Source: Kiritimatiellia bacterium
GTDB lineage: Bacteria > Verrucomicrobiota > Kiritimatiellia > CAIQIC01 > Lenti-01
Direction: 5' to 3'
DNA length: 42,109 nucleotides
Assembly: GCA_017540905.1 (NCBI GenBank)
Contig: JAFYAC010000004.1
Location: 1 to 42,109 of the forward strand
The translations under genes and the position numbers were made by a program. The notes under the pieces were generated by a model. That model did not search any database. It was not told where the DNA came from and worked only from the letters and a program-made list of their open reading frames with translations. Below, one piece after another: positions 33,823 to 42,109 of this stretch. Within the stretch, counting starts at the first letter, position 1. Each line of letters opens with the position of its first letter.

Positions 33823-35823
33823 TCACTCCACCCGCACTTCCAGCGCCGCCAGCCGTCCCGGGCCCTGCACGCCCGCGAACTCCAGCTCGTTCCGCCCGCC
33901 CCCGAACGTCTCCTCGAACACCTGCGTGCTGATTTCCCCAGGACGGAACCGCATCAACTCGCCCCGCCCCGCCCTTACCGTCGCCTCCCCGCCCACCGCG
34001 GTGCCCGTCACCAGCACCCGGCACTTCTTTTTCTCCAGCCCCGCCGGCCTCCACACCTCGACCACGCCCTTTTCGTCGCCCAGAATCCGGTAATCCCTGA
34101 AATCCCCCTGCTGCCAAGGTTTGAAAAGCTTCCAACCACCGCCGAAGAACACTGCCGCCGGCGCGCAGCGGGCGAACTGCTTCGCCGCCGCCTCTTCGTG
34201 GGTGTCCCAGAAGATTTCCACTTCGACGCGGCTCGGGTTCAAGTAGAACTCTTCCATGGGCGCGAAGCCCGTCTTTGCCAGCCGCAGCCCCGCCGCGTTC
34301 GTCACGACCGACCGGTGCGCGAACCATTTTTCCGGCCACGTCCACACCCCCATCCGGTCGGCGTGGTTGCGCGAGAGCCGGATGAACGCCTGCGCCCCAT
34401 TCTGCTCGAAGAAGCGTTTTGTCACGCCCCTCCAGTCGTTCGCCACGTACTGTTCGTACGGCTCGTCCGGCACGGTGAAGCCCACATTCACCTTCTCCGG
34501 CGCGTACAGCGCCATCTCGTTCCACGGCTCCAGCCACCGGTCCACGATGGCCACATCCCCCTCCGCCAGGTTCCCGTCCAACCACGCCCGCAGCGCATGG
34601 TACGGCGTCGGCTTCCCCTCCACCCGCGTCACCTCCCACGCCGGCCACGCCAGCACGGCGGCCAGCCCCGCCGCCGTCGCCGCGAGGCCAATCGCGCGTT
34701 TCCGGCCGCCCAGCCGCTCCCAGGCGGCCGCCAGCACGGCGCTGCACCACACGATCCAGATGGGCGTGGCAACCGCGAAATACGTCCATTTCGCAACCCC
34801 GTTTCCGATGATGGCGATCGACGTCGCCGAGACCGCGATCGCCCCCCACGCGCCCCAGCCCAGCCGTGCCAGGCCCGGGTCTTGCGCATCCCGTTCGGAG
34901 CGATGGCACCAACCAATCCAGATGGCGGCCGCGACGACGGCCACGAGGGCCGCGACGCCGAACCAGCCTCCGCCCGTCACGACGGCGACGGCCCGCGACA
35001 GCACCCATCCCGCGGGATTACCGGTATGGTGGCCCACGCCCGTGTTCGCGTTGTGGACCTCCTGGAGCGCCCGCAGCACCCATCGCAACGTCCCAGCCAG
35101 CAGTCCCAGGGCCACGGCTGACGTGAATACCAAATGCCGCGTCCGGGCCTTGCCGGAGAGTCCCCGCCAGCCTGCAACGGCGATCCATGCGCCCGCGGCG
35201 GCCGTGACCGCCCATCCAGACATGTGGCAGAGACAGGTGCCCTGGGCCGCCAGATACCACTCTGCATACCGCCACCATCCCGCCGCATGCCCTGCCGCCA
35301 ACCCTCCGGCCAAATCCACTGTCCGCAACGCCATCCACGCGGCAAACAGCATTGCCGGTGCGTAATAGTAGGCTTCGCGCGATTGGTACACGGCGAACGG
35401 CAGCAATCCCAGCCAAACCGCGCACAGCGCCCCGGCCGCCGCCCCACGTCGGCGCCACGCCCAGGCCGCGCACAGCAGCAACGTCGCCATCCCGGCCACC
35501 GCGAACGGCTCGCGGACGGTACGGATGTCCACCTCCCGCCCCAGCCAGCCGCACCACAGTGCCGGGATGCCGTCCACAAACGGAATCTGGTTCAGCCACG
35601 GCGGATTCTGCCACAGTTCGATGGCTACGGCCGGCCCCCGCTCCGCGTAGCGCAGCTGGTTGATTTCGTCCGACCGCGTCGCCGACCGTTCCAAGTGGGT
35701 TCCCCGCAACCAGCAACCGGCGGCAACCGCCAGCACGGCAACGGCGAGCCATCCCCACCATGCGGTCGTCCCGTGCCCGCCTGCCATTCCCCCGCCAACC
35801 GCCTGCATGTCTTTCGTGTCCAC
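33823..35823 (-). CDS. GT-C membrane glycosyltransferase (GT39/ArnT-like)
   Basis: A 666-residue polytopic protein with about 11 membrane helices in residues 20-380 followed by a ~270-residue soluble C-terminal part. After the first helix comes RSDEINQLRY with the acidic pair D52-E53, the catalytic signature of GT-C enzymes such as the PMT/ArnT families that take sugar from a polyprenyl phosphate donor. Its target is unknown. The start is GTG at 35823 with a GGAG site at 35830-35833; an ATG at 35808 is an alternative. It is divergent from the GT2 gene and lies among other glycan genes, which supports cell-surface glycosylation. Confidence 0.85.
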   Translation of the reverse strand: MDTKDMQAVGGGMAGGHGTTAWWGWLAVAVLAVAAGCWLRGTHLERSATRSDEINQLRYAERGPAVAIELWQNPPWLNQIPFVDGIPALWCGWLGREVDIRTVREPFAVAGMATLLLCAAWAWRRRGAAAGALCAVWLGLLPFAVYQSREAYYYAPAMLFAAWMALRTVDLAGGLAAGHAAGWWRYAEWYLAAQGTCLCHMSGWAVTAAAGAWIAVAGWRGLSGKARTRHLVFTSAVALGLLAGTLRWVLRALQEVHNANTGVGHHTGNPAGWVLSRAVAVVTGGGWFGVAALVAVVAAAIWIGWCHRSERDAQDPGLARLGWGAWGAIAVSATSIAIIGNGVAKWTYFAVATPIWIVWCSAVLAAAWERLGGRKRAIGLAATAAGLAAVLAWPAWEVTRVEGKPTPYHALRAWLDGNLAEGDVAIVDRWLEPWNEMALYAPEKVNVGFTVPDEPYEQYVANDWRGVTKRFFEQNGAQAFIRLSRNHADRMGVWTWPEKWFAHRSVVTNAAGLRLAKTGFAPMEEFYLNPSRVEVEIFWDTHEEAAAKQFARCAPAAVFFGGGWKLFKPWQQGDFRDYRILGDEKGVVEVWRPAGLEKKKCRVLVTGTAVGGEATVRAGRGELMRFRPGEISTQVFEETFGGGRNELEFAGVQGPGRLAALEVRVE

Positions 35824-35922
35824 GTTCGCTCCAGTCGTTTCCCGTTTATCCTATTCCATCCCCGTTCCTGTCCAGTCCAATCCGCGCCGGGCCGGAAAAT
35901 GTTTCCCGCCGTGCGGGAGCGC

Positions 35923-35951
35923 TTGCCATCATCCTACCCATGCGCTATTTT
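35923..35951 (+). promoter_or_regulatory. GT2-epimerase promoter
   Basis: TTGCCA (35923-35928) and TATTTT (35946-35951) are 17 bases apart. This lies downstream of an in-frame ATG at 35940, so the ATG at 35964 (12 bases after the -10) is the likely start, with a leader of only a few bases. Confidence 0.55.
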
Positions 35952-35963
35952 CTGCCAATACGC

Positions 35964-37061
35964 ATGCAACCAGATTTCCAGCCGCCACCCGTTCCTTCCC
36001 CCCCCCCGGATTCCCCTGCGGGAATCCCAGTCACCGCCGTCATTCCCGCATACCGTTGTGCGGCCACTCTCCCGCCGGTCCTCGACGCCCTTCTCGCCCA
36101 GAGCATGCCAGCGGCGCGCATCATCGTGGTGGACGACGCCTCTCCAGACGATTTGGAACAACGGCTCGCCCCCTATGCCGGGCGCATCGAGGTCATCCGG
36201 CATCCCTCGAATTGCGGACTTGCCCGTTCCTACAACGATGGCTTCCGGCTGGTTTCCACGCCCTTCGTCATGACCCTCCACAGCGACTGCATCCTCGAGC
36301 CCGGCTACCTGGGACACCTCTGGACGGCCCTGCGCGACCATCCGGATTGGGCCGTGGCCACGGGACAGTACGTCTTTCCCGACATCGACAGGATGTCCCC
36401 GACCGACCGCCTGTATCTTGCCCTCAATCTCATCCCCCGCACCCCGATCTATGCCGCCGGCGAAACTGGAACCGTGTCTTTCATCGAAGGGAAGGCGGAC
36501 TTGTTCCGCACGGACTGCCTCCGCAAAACCAGTTTCTTCGACGAAAGCTATGTCCTGACCAGCGAAGACCAGGACATCTCGGCGAAATTCCGGGCCAACG
36601 GCTGGAAACTGGGCGTCGTCGGGGCGGCCCATTTCCGGTCCGCGTTCGGCGGCACCCAGGATTCGGTGCGCAAGGTCCTCCGCAAACAGCGCACCTATGC
36701 CCGCGGCCAGGCCCTCCTTGTGCTGCGCCACGGCAGCCACATCTTCGCCGTTTCCAACGCCAACCGGAACGCCAGGGCCTTCCACCGACTGGTGCAGCTT
36801 GTCATGGCCGTTCTGGGCTTTTTCCTGCTGGCATCGGCCCTGGTGGCCGCCTCGTGCGGGGCCTTCCCCCTTGCCGCCCTGTTGGGCGGCGCACTGGCCG
36901 TCGTCCTGCTGCTCCGCTGGATTTCCTACCTTTGGATCTGCCGTTGGCTTCCCTGCCGCGAACGTCCGTCCGCCGCGGCCCTCGGTTGTTTCGCCGATGC
37001 CTGTTATGCGCTTGGCGCCGTCGAAGGGCTTTGCAAAGGGGCTTTCCGCGGCAAGGCGTGA
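35964..37061 (+). CDS. GT2-family glycosyltransferase
   Basis: A 365-residue family 2 glycosyltransferase. The GT-A domain has VTAVIPAYRC, VVDDASPDD, the metal-binding HSDC in place of DxD, and the SEDQDIS stretch with the catalytic Asp near residue 190. A QRTYARG block follows. Two C-terminal helices (about 270-320) attach it to the inner membrane. The sugar and acceptor are not readable. It lies 24 bases upstream of an SDR epimerase with an AAGGAG site, so both are one unit and the epimerase may make its nucleotide sugar. Confidence 0.9.
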   Translation: MQPDFQPPPVPSPPPDSPAGIPVTAVIPAYRCAATLPPVLDALLAQSMPAARIIVVDDASPDDLEQRLAPYAGRIEVIRHPSNCGLARSYNDGFRLVSTPFVMTLHSDCILEPGYLGHLWTALRDHPDWAVATGQYVFPDIDRMSPTDRLYLALNLIPRTPIYAAGETGTVSFIEGKADLFRTDCLRKTSFFDESYVLTSEDQDISAKFRANGWKLGVVGAAHFRSAFGGTQDSVRKVLRKQRTYARGQALLVLRHGSHIFAVSNANRNARAFHRLVQLVMAVLGFFLLASALVAASCGAFPLAALLGGALAVVLLLRWISYLWICRWLPCRERPSAAALGCFADACYALGAVEGLCKGAFRGKA

Positions 37062-37085
37062 ATCCGTGAAAACAAGGAGACATCC

Positions 37086-38102
37086 ATGAAAGCGTTGGTT
37101 ACGGGTGGCGCGGGCTTCATCGGCTCGCACGTCGCGGACGAATTCCTCCGCCGGAACTTCGAGACGACCGTCCTCGACGACCTGTCGGGTGGGTTCCGGG
37201 AAAACGTCCCCGCCGGCGCGCGCTTCGTCGAGGGCTCCGTCAACGACGACGCCCTCGTCGAACGGCTGTTCGCGGAAGAGAAGTACGACGTGGTCTTCCA
37301 CCTCGCGGCCTATGCCGCCGAGGGCCTGAGCCATTTCATCCGGCGTTTCAACTACACCAACAACCTCGTCGGCTCCGCCACCATCATCAATGCCGCCGTC
37401 CGCCATCCCGTGCGCGTTTTCGGCTTCACGTCCTCGATTGCCGTGTACGGCGCGAACCAGGTTCCCATGCGCGAGGACGTCCAGCCCGCCCCCGAGGATC
37501 CCTACGGCATCGCCAAGTACGCCGTCGAACTCGACCTCGCGGCCGCCCACCGCCTCTTCGGACTCGACAGCGTCGTCTTCCGCCCCCACAACGTCTACGG
37601 CGAACGCCAGAACATCGGCGACCGCTACCGCAACGTCATCGGCATCTTCATGAGCCAGCTCATGCGCGGCGACCCGCTGACCGTCTTCGGCGACGGCGAA
37701 CAGCAGCGCGCCTTCTCCCACATCTCCGACGTCGCCCCCGTGATGGTTTCGGCCCTGCTCTCGGAAAACTGCCGGAACGAGGTCTTCAACGTCGGCGCCT
37801 CCACCCCCTACAGCGTCAACCAGCTCATCCGCGAAATCGCCGATGCCTTCGGCGTCGAGCCCCGCGTCACCTACCTCCCCGCCCGCAACGAAGTCAAGGT
37901 TGCCTACTCCTCCCACGACAAGATCCGCAACGCCGTCCCGTGCCCCGATCCTCTGCCCCTCCGCGAAGGCATCCGCCGGATGGCCGAATGGGCCCGCGCC
38001 CACGGGCCCCGCAAGGGTGACGTGTTCTCCTCCGTGGAAGTCTGGAACAACATGCCCCCCTTCTGGCGTCAGGAACTCGCCGAGGCCGGCATGGCGCCGT
38101 AA
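37086..38102 (+). CDS. NAD-dependent epimerase/dehydratase (GalE-like extended SDR)
   Basis: A 338-residue extended short-chain dehydrogenase. The NAD motif GGAGFIG is at 7-13, the catalytic Tyr-Lys is in DPYGIAKYAVEL (about 138-149) and TSSIAVYG supplies the Ser/Thr. The substrate-binding half contains RPHNVYGERQN and DGEQQRAFSHISD. Close relatives act on UDP-glucose, UDP-GlcNAc or their uronates; the exact sugar cannot be fixed. It follows the GT2 gene in one operon. The convergent LamG gene ends 36 bases beyond its stop. Confidence 0.92.
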   Translation: MKALVTGGAGFIGSHVADEFLRRNFETTVLDDLSGGFRENVPAGARFVEGSVNDDALVERLFAEEKYDVVFHLAAYAAEGLSHFIRRFNYTNNLVGSATIINAAVRHPVRVFGFTSSIAVYGANQVPMREDVQPAPEDPYGIAKYAVELDLAAAHRLFGLDSVVFRPHNVYGERQNIGDRYRNVIGIFMSQLMRGDPLTVFGDGEQQRAFSHISDVAPVMVSALLSENCRNEVFNVGASTPYSVNQLIREIADAFGVEPRVTYLPARNEVKVAYSSHDKIRNAVPCPDPLPLREGIRRMAEWARAHGPRKGDVFSSVEVWNNMPPFWRQELAEAGMAP

Positions 38103-38138
38103 TCGGGGACGCCCCGCGATTGGGAGCTCCTTCCGCCT

Positions 38139-39146
38139 TCAGCGTCCTGCGTCCGTCCCCCGATGCCCATCGGCGGAATGGCGCTCGATGAGCCGTTGGA
38201 GCGCATCCAGATACTCCGGGCTCGCGGCACGGTCGCGGCGCCCCTGCAACACCAGTTCGCGCAGCTCGGAAAGGATCCTCTCCCCGTCCTGGGACGGATT
38301 CTGCCATGCCGGGAAGATGCGGGACGGACCGACCGACCGGGGTGACGGCACTGCGGGGGGCACATTGCATTCGGGGCGTGCGACACCGGGACAACGCGCC
38401 TTCTCGCGGTACAGGCGGGCGACCTGACCGCCGTCGAGGGCTTCCGGCCAGATGCGCAGGTCGGCCAGATCGAAGTCCCCGTAACAAGACAGCGGCAAAG
38501 CCGCGTGGTCGCGGAATCCGATCAGCAAATCGGTCTCCGCGCAATGTTCGAGGGTGCAGGGAAGGGCATCCCCTCCGACGGGCACTCCGTCCAGATAGAG
38601 CCACGCGCCCTTCGGCCCGAGCACCATCGCGGCGTGGTGCCATAGGTCCGGTGCAAGCGCCACGGACGAAACCACGCGCCGGTGCCCGCCGCGCGGCGAG
38701 GAGAAGTTGGCGTGCAGGGTGTGGTCCGTGAACAACTCCAGAGCATAGTCCTCGTTGTCGTGGTACGACGTGTTGCGCTTGAAAACGATGGCACCCGGCT
38801 CCTCCGCGTTGGAACCCGCACGGGCGCGGATCCAAACCGCGACGGTGATGGCGTCCGGCTCCAGCGAAGCCGAGCGCGGCACGCGGATGCAATCGTCGCG
38901 TCCGTCCAAGCGCACCGCCCGGCCCTTCTTCCCGATGCCCGCCACGAACTCGGGATTTCCGCCAAGCCTGCCATCGTTGCGCCTTCCTCCCGAATCCCGG
39001 ACGAAATTCCTGTTCCCGCACCCGGAAAAGTCGTACTGCAGGACCGGGGCCGGGATTGGAATGTCCGCCACAGGCGGCTGCGCGCCCCCCGCCAGGGCGG
39101 CAATACACAGAAACGCGAAAAACAGGAGGTTGGTGGACCTTTTCAT
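38139..39146 (-). CDS. Secreted LamG/concanavalin A-like domain protein
   Basis: A 335-residue protein with a signal peptide (1-22, MKRSTNLLFFAFLCIAALAGGA). Residues about 35-255 form a LamG-type jelly roll (YDFSGCGNRNFVRDSGGRRNDGRL, KGRAVRLDGRDDCIRVP, AITVAVWIRA, LWHHAAMVLG, GAWLYLDGVPV, FDLADLRIWPEAL), a fold used for carbohydrate or protein binding. A Pro/Arg-rich link and a short helical end follow; no enzyme domain is seen. It starts 3 bases after the stop of the DPM1-like transferase and is probably cotranscribed with it. Confidence 0.88.
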   Translation of the reverse strand: MKRSTNLLFFAFLCIAALAGGAQPPVADIPIPAPVLQYDFSGCGNRNFVRDSGGRRNDGRLGGNPEFVAGIGKKGRAVRLDGRDDCIRVPRSASLEPDAITVAVWIRARAGSNAEEPGAIVFKRNTSYHDNEDYALELFTDHTLHANFSSPRGGHRRVVSSVALAPDLWHHAAMVLGPKGAWLYLDGVPVGGDALPCTLEHCAETDLLIGFRDHAALPLSCYGDFDLADLRIWPEALDGGQVARLYREKARCPGVARPECNVPPAVPSPRSVGPSRIFPAWQNPSQDGERILSELRELVLQGRRDRAASPEYLDALQRLIERHSADGHRGTDAGR

Positions 39147-39149
39147 GTG

Positions 39150-40100
39150 TCAGCCATTCTTTTCCTCGGCGGTGTCCTCGGAGACCAGGTACAGCGGCCG
39201 CCCCTTCCCCTCCTCGTAGATGCGGCTGACGTACTGCCCCAGCACCCCGATGCACACCAGCTGCGCGCCGCCCAGGAACACCATCGCCGTGACGGTCGAC
39301 GCCCACCCCTTCTCCAGCGACTCGGGATGGAAAAAGACCTGCCAGAACACATACACCGCCAGCCACACCGCCACCAGGCACACCGCCATGCCGAAGTGCG
39401 TGATCCAGCGCAGCGGCATCGCCGAGAAGGACGCGATGGCGTCGAACGCCAGCTTCGCGCTCTTCCACACGGGGTACTTCGTCTCGCCGGCGAAGCGCGC
39501 GGCCCGGTCGTACTGCACCGCGGCCTGCTTGTAGCCCACCCAGCACGTCAACCCGCGCATGAAGCGGTGCAGCTCGCGCATTTCCTTGAGCGCGTCCACC
39601 ACGCGGCGGCTCACCAGGCGGAAATCCCCCGCATCCATCGGCACGTCGACCTGCGCCATCTTGTGGAAGACCCGGTAGAAGCTGGCGGCGAGGAACTTCT
39701 TCATCCACGTCTCGCCCTCGCGGCTGCGGCGCACGGCGTACACCACGTCGGCGCCGCCCTCCCAGGCGGCGATCAGCTCGGGGATGACCTCCGGCGGGTC
39801 CTGCAAGTCGGCGTCCATGACGACGACCGCGTCGCCGACGGCGCGGTCCAGCCCCGCCGTGATGGCGAACTGGTGGCCGAAGTTGCGCGAGAGCCGGACC
39901 ACGCGCAGGTGCGGCTCCTCGCGGGTCTTGGCGACGGCCCACTCCGCGCTGCCGTCCGTGGACCCGTCGTCCACCAGCAGCAGCTCCCAATCCTCCGCGC
40001 GCGCGGCGAACACGGCCGACACCCGCGACACCAGCTCCGGCAACGATTCCTTCTCGTTCAGGAACGGCACGACCACCGAGATTTTCTTAGCGTTTTTCAT
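39150..40100 (-). CDS. DPM1-like polyprenyl-phosphate glycosyltransferase (GtrB/ArnC type)
   Basis: A 316-residue family 2 enzyme that moves a sugar from a nucleotide to undecaprenyl phosphate on the inner membrane face. Motifs: SVVVPFLNEKESL (about 8-20), LLLVDDGSTDGS, VVMDADLQDPPE with the metal-binding DAD, and DAGDFRLVSRRVVDAL. Two C-terminal helices (about 226-250 and 262-285) match the GtrB/ArnC architecture. The product would be a donor for a GT-C enzyme such as the one at 33823. The start at 40100 is chosen because the promoter TTGAAC-N17-TAGGGA ends 7 bases before it; an ATG at 40136 falls inside the -35. Confidence 0.94.
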   Translation of the reverse strand: MKNAKKISVVVPFLNEKESLPELVSRVSAVFAARAEDWELLLVDDGSTDGSAEWAVAKTREEPHLRVVRLSRNFGHQFAITAGLDRAVGDAVVVMDADLQDPPEVIPELIAAWEGGADVVYAVRRSREGETWMKKFLAASFYRVFHKMAQVDVPMDAGDFRLVSRRVVDALKEMRELHRFMRGLTCWVGYKQAAVQYDRAARFAGETKYPVWKSAKLAFDAIASFSAMPLRWITHFGMAVCLVAVWLAVYVFWQVFFHPESLEKGWASTVTAMVFLGGAQLVCIGVLGQYVSRIYEEGKGRPLYLVSEDTAEEKNG

Positions 40101-40107
40101 GTCCCGT

Positions 40108-40136
40108 TCCCTACCACATCCCCCGCTCCCGTTCAA
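40108..40136 (-). promoter_or_regulatory. Promoter of the DPM1-like gene, leaderless type
   Basis: On the minus strand TTGAAC (40136-40131) and TAGGGA (40113-40108) are 17 bases apart, the latter ending 7 bases before the ATG at 40100. Confidence 0.6.
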
Positions 40137-40161
40137 TCTTTTCGCTTTTCGCGGTCACTGC

Positions 40162-40190
40162 TTGCCACGCCCTTTTCCCTCCGCTAGACT
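40162..40190 (+). promoter_or_regulatory. ABC permease promoter
   Basis: TTGCCA (40162-40167) and TAGACT (40185-40190) are 17 bases apart. The ATG at 40244 is about 47 bases beyond the predicted start, with no clear Shine-Dalgarno site. Confidence 0.5.
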
Positions 40191-40243
40191 CTCTTTTTGT
40201 CCATCCCCGATGGGCCTGTTTTGATTGCAACCCATTCCGCCCC

Positions 40244-41971
40244 ATGCCCCTCCTTTCCAAAGTCGGCCGCAAAAGCTTCCGCACCCGCCTTCTGGTGGCG
40301 CTCCTCTATGCGCTTCTCCTCGCGGGCGCCGTCGCCATGCTCTACCCCCTCGGCCTCATGCTCGCCGGCTCCACCCAGTCCGTCGCCGACCTCCACGAGA
40401 ACCGCCTGGTTCCCCGCTTCCTGGTCTCCGACGAAGCCCTCTGGCAAAAGTACCTCGAAGCTCTCTTCAACGAATCCCTCGACGCCCTGAACATCGCCTT
40501 CCGCACCGACTACCCCTCCTTCAACGCCATTCCCCTTCCCCCTCCCGGCGCCGCGCCCCACGCCGAATGGCTCCCCGCCTACCACCGCTTCCTCCAAGAC
40601 ACCCCCCTCCCGCCCACCTCCATCACCCTCGGCCACTACTGGGCCCCGCAGGCGGGCGCCTTCCCCGCGGCCCTGCGCGCCTTCCGCCGCCACCTCCGCG
40701 AAAAATACGGCACCCTCGACGCCCTCAACGCCGCCCTCCGCACCGATTTCGACGCCTGGTACAACGTCTTCGTCCAGCCGCCCGCCTACCTCTTCCCCCA
40801 CGCCCTTCCCCACGCCACGCCCCTCGCCGACGCCCTCGACGCCTACAAATCCACCGCCCCCGACTGGCAGAAAACCCTCCTCTCCCCCGAAGGCTTTTAC
40901 ATCAAACTCTACCTCAAGCCCCGATACGGCCGCGACATCGCCTCCTACAACGCCGCCCACGGAACCACCCACCCCTCCTGGGACACCGTCACCCTCCCCC
41001 CCACCTGCCCCGACCCCTCCGCCACCCCCGAAGAATCCGCCGACTGGCAAGACTTCACCACCCGCGCCCTCAACCCCCTCTGGCTATCCCCCCCATCCCC
41101 TTCCCAAGAATCCCATCGATCCCAAGAATCCCATTCCCCACCCACCCTCTCCACCCCCGACCTCCAATTCCGCGCTTGGCTTTTGCTCCACCCTGACGCC
41201 CTTCCTCAAAATCTCCCCCCATCCGCCATCGCCACCGCCCCCCTCCCGCAATTCGCGCACCACGCCGACCTTTTCCGTCAACACATCCCCGCACTCCGCC
41301 GCGAATTCCTCCTGCGCAACTACCGCACCGTCCTCGACTACCTCCTCTTCCACGGCCGCGGCATCCTCAACACCGTCATCTACTGCATCCTGGCCGTCCT
41401 CGTCGCCCTCCTGGTGAACCCATTGGCCGCCTACGCCCTCTCCCGCGGCAACCTCCGCCACTCCACCCAGATCCTCTTCTTCCTGATGCTGACCATGGCC
41501 TTCCCCCACATGGTCACCCAGATCCCGGTCTTCCTCCTCCTCCGCGAATTCGGCCTGCTGAACACCTTCGCCGCGCTGATCCTCCCCGGTGCCGCGAGCG
41601 GCTATTCCATCTTCCTCCTGAAAGGCTTCTTCGACTCCCTTCCCCGCGACCTCTACGAATCCGCGCAGCTCGACGGCGCCGGCGAATGGACCCTTTTCTG
41701 GCACATCACCATGCGCCTATCGACACCGATCCTCTCCGTCATCGCCCTGCAGGCCTTCACATTGGCCTACGCCAACTTCATGTACGCCCTGCTCATCTGC
41801 CAATCCCCGAAGATGTGGACCCTGATGGTCTGGCTCTACCAGCTCCAGCAGCGCACCGGCCCCGGCGTCGTGCAGGCGTCCCTCATCCTCGCCGCCCTGC
41901 CAACCCTCCTCGTCTTCCTCGCCTGCCAGCGCGTCCTCCTCCGCGGCATCGTCGTCCCCATCGAGAAATAG
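40244..41971 (+). CDS. MalG-like ABC transporter permease with large insertion
   Basis: A 575-residue inner-membrane permease of the MetI (carbohydrate uptake) type, about twice the usual 280. The first helix is at about 16-40. A ~330-residue extracytoplasmic insertion (about 45-370) follows, rich in Tyr, Trp and Pro, with a ~55-residue pattern that may be repeated (HENRLVPRF...ALFNESLDALNIAFRTDYPSFN and LREKYGTLDALNAALRTDFDAWYN). The normal core resumes at about 372 (GILNTVIY), and the EAA loop that contacts the ATPase is LYESAQLDGAGEWTLFWHITMRLSTPI at about 470-496. The partner permease, binding protein and ATPase are not in the window. The insertion also contains an 18-bp tandem repeat. 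Confidence 0.9.
   Translation: MPLLSKVGRKSFRTRLLVALLYALLLAGAVAMLYPLGLMLAGSTQSVADLHENRLVPRFLVSDEALWQKYLEALFNESLDALNIAFRTDYPSFNAIPLPPPGAAPHAEWLPAYHRFLQDTPLPPTSITLGHYWAPQAGAFPAALRAFRRHLREKYGTLDALNAALRTDFDAWYNVFVQPPAYLFPHALPHATPLADALDAYKSTAPDWQKTLLSPEGFYIKLYLKPRYGRDIASYNAAHGTTHPSWDTVTLPPTCPDPSATPEESADWQDFTTRALNPLWLSPPSPSQESHRSQESHSPPTLSTPDLQFRAWLLLHPDALPQNLPPSAIATAPLPQFAHHADLFRQHIPALRREFLLRNYRTVLDYLLFHGRGILNTVIYCILAVLVALLVNPLAAYALSRGNLRHSTQILFFLMLTMAFPHMVTQIPVFLLLREFGLLNTFAALILPGAASGYSIFLLKGFFDSLPRDLYESAQLDGAGEWTLFWHITMRLSTPILSVIALQAFTLAYANFMYALLICQSPKMWTLMVWLYQLQQRTGPGVVQASLILAALPTLLVFLACQRVLLRGIVVPIEK
41102..41137 (+). repeat. Two 18-bp tandem repeats inside the permease gene
   Basis: 41102-41119 and 41120-41137 share their first 15 bases (TCCCAAGAATCCCAT). 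In frame they encode SQESHR-SQESHS, within the extracytoplasmic insertion. On the other strand they read as repeated TGGGATTCT words, like dispersed repeats normally found between genes. Confidence 0.65.
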
Positions 41972-42005
41972 AGCGGTTTAAGAAATGCTGTAGCCGTTTC
42001 GGGAG

Positions 42006-42066
42006 GGCCGCGCTTTGTCGCGGCCGTGTGCAAGGACGAAAAACCAGGCCCGGACGAAGCCGGGCC
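42006..42066. repeat. REP-like hairpin doublet
   Basis: Hairpins GGCCGCGCTTTGTCGCGGCC (42006-42025) and GGCCCGGACGAAGCCGGGCC (42047-42066) face each other and are flanked by GGGAGG and CCTCCC. It follows the permease gene; the rest of 41972-42109 shows no gene. Confidence 0.7.
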
Positions 42067-42109
42067 CTCCCCGGCTTGCGACTACACTTTTTCTTAATTT
42101 GCTCTAGCC

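Overview
This window looks like chromosomal DNA from a high-GC, Gram-negative (diderm) bacterium, most likely of the PVC group and possibly Kiritimatiellota. The phylum is an inference from gene content and style: lipid A and outer-membrane genes (lpxD, skp, gmhA), an aroF-tyrA-aroA-cmk-plsC operon, very large secreted Ig/cadherin-type proteins, strong C-ending codon bias, and many short intergenic palindromes. A 16S or marker-protein comparison would settle it. I see no phage, plasmid, CRISPR array or complete insertion sequence.

Layout. 1-864 is non-coding and carries a REP-like hairpin pair and a large nested inverted repeat. 903-3813 encodes a CHASE2 class III nucleotidyl cyclase and a metallo-beta-lactamase-fold hydrolase, with a divergent/convergent comF and DUF4230 pair beside it (3794-5223, minus). 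5396-8224 holds grpE, an AmaP-like gene, gmhA and a PfkB kinase. 8225-11335 holds a lone GT4 glycosyltransferase and a Fic protein separated by repeat-rich spacers. 11602-12948 (minus) is a five-helix membrane protein with an ExbD-like tail. 13298-17996 (minus) is the aromatic amino acid operon ending in cmk and plsC. 18145-19665 is a GNAT-TetR operon with a perfect palindromic operator inside its promoter. 19810-28266 (minus) holds yqeY and a three-gene secreted-protein operon including a 1545-residue lipase-like enzyme. 28507 starts a tRNA-Gly(CCC), followed by a radical SAM protein related to the DNA repair/modification family. 29859-31572 (minus) is skp-lpxD. 31732-33737 encodes a hexose-6-phosphate mutarotase and an HI0933-type flavoprotein. 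33823-40100 is a cell-surface glycan region (GT-C, GT2, SDR epimerase, LamG protein, DPM1-like transferase). 40244-41971 is a MalG-like ABC permease with a very large extracytoplasmic insertion.

Regulation. Two kinds of translation start are visible. Several genes at the front of transcription units have a good -35/-10 pair whose -10 ends only 6-8 bases before the ATG, which predicts leaderless mRNA: cyclase, DUF4230, Fic, ExbD-like membrane protein, radical SAM, mutarotase and DPM1-like transferase. Genes inside operons, and some operon-first genes such as aroF and skp, have ordinary AAGGAG/GGAGG sites.

The most unusual items are this leaderless promoter architecture, two matched arrays of four 10-bp TGCA-centred repeats lying just upstream of tyrA and yqeY, the roughly 510-bp nested palindrome at 222-732, the cyclase/MBL pair, and the insertion-bearing permease. 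I did not find a clearly novel multi-gene defence or biosynthetic system.
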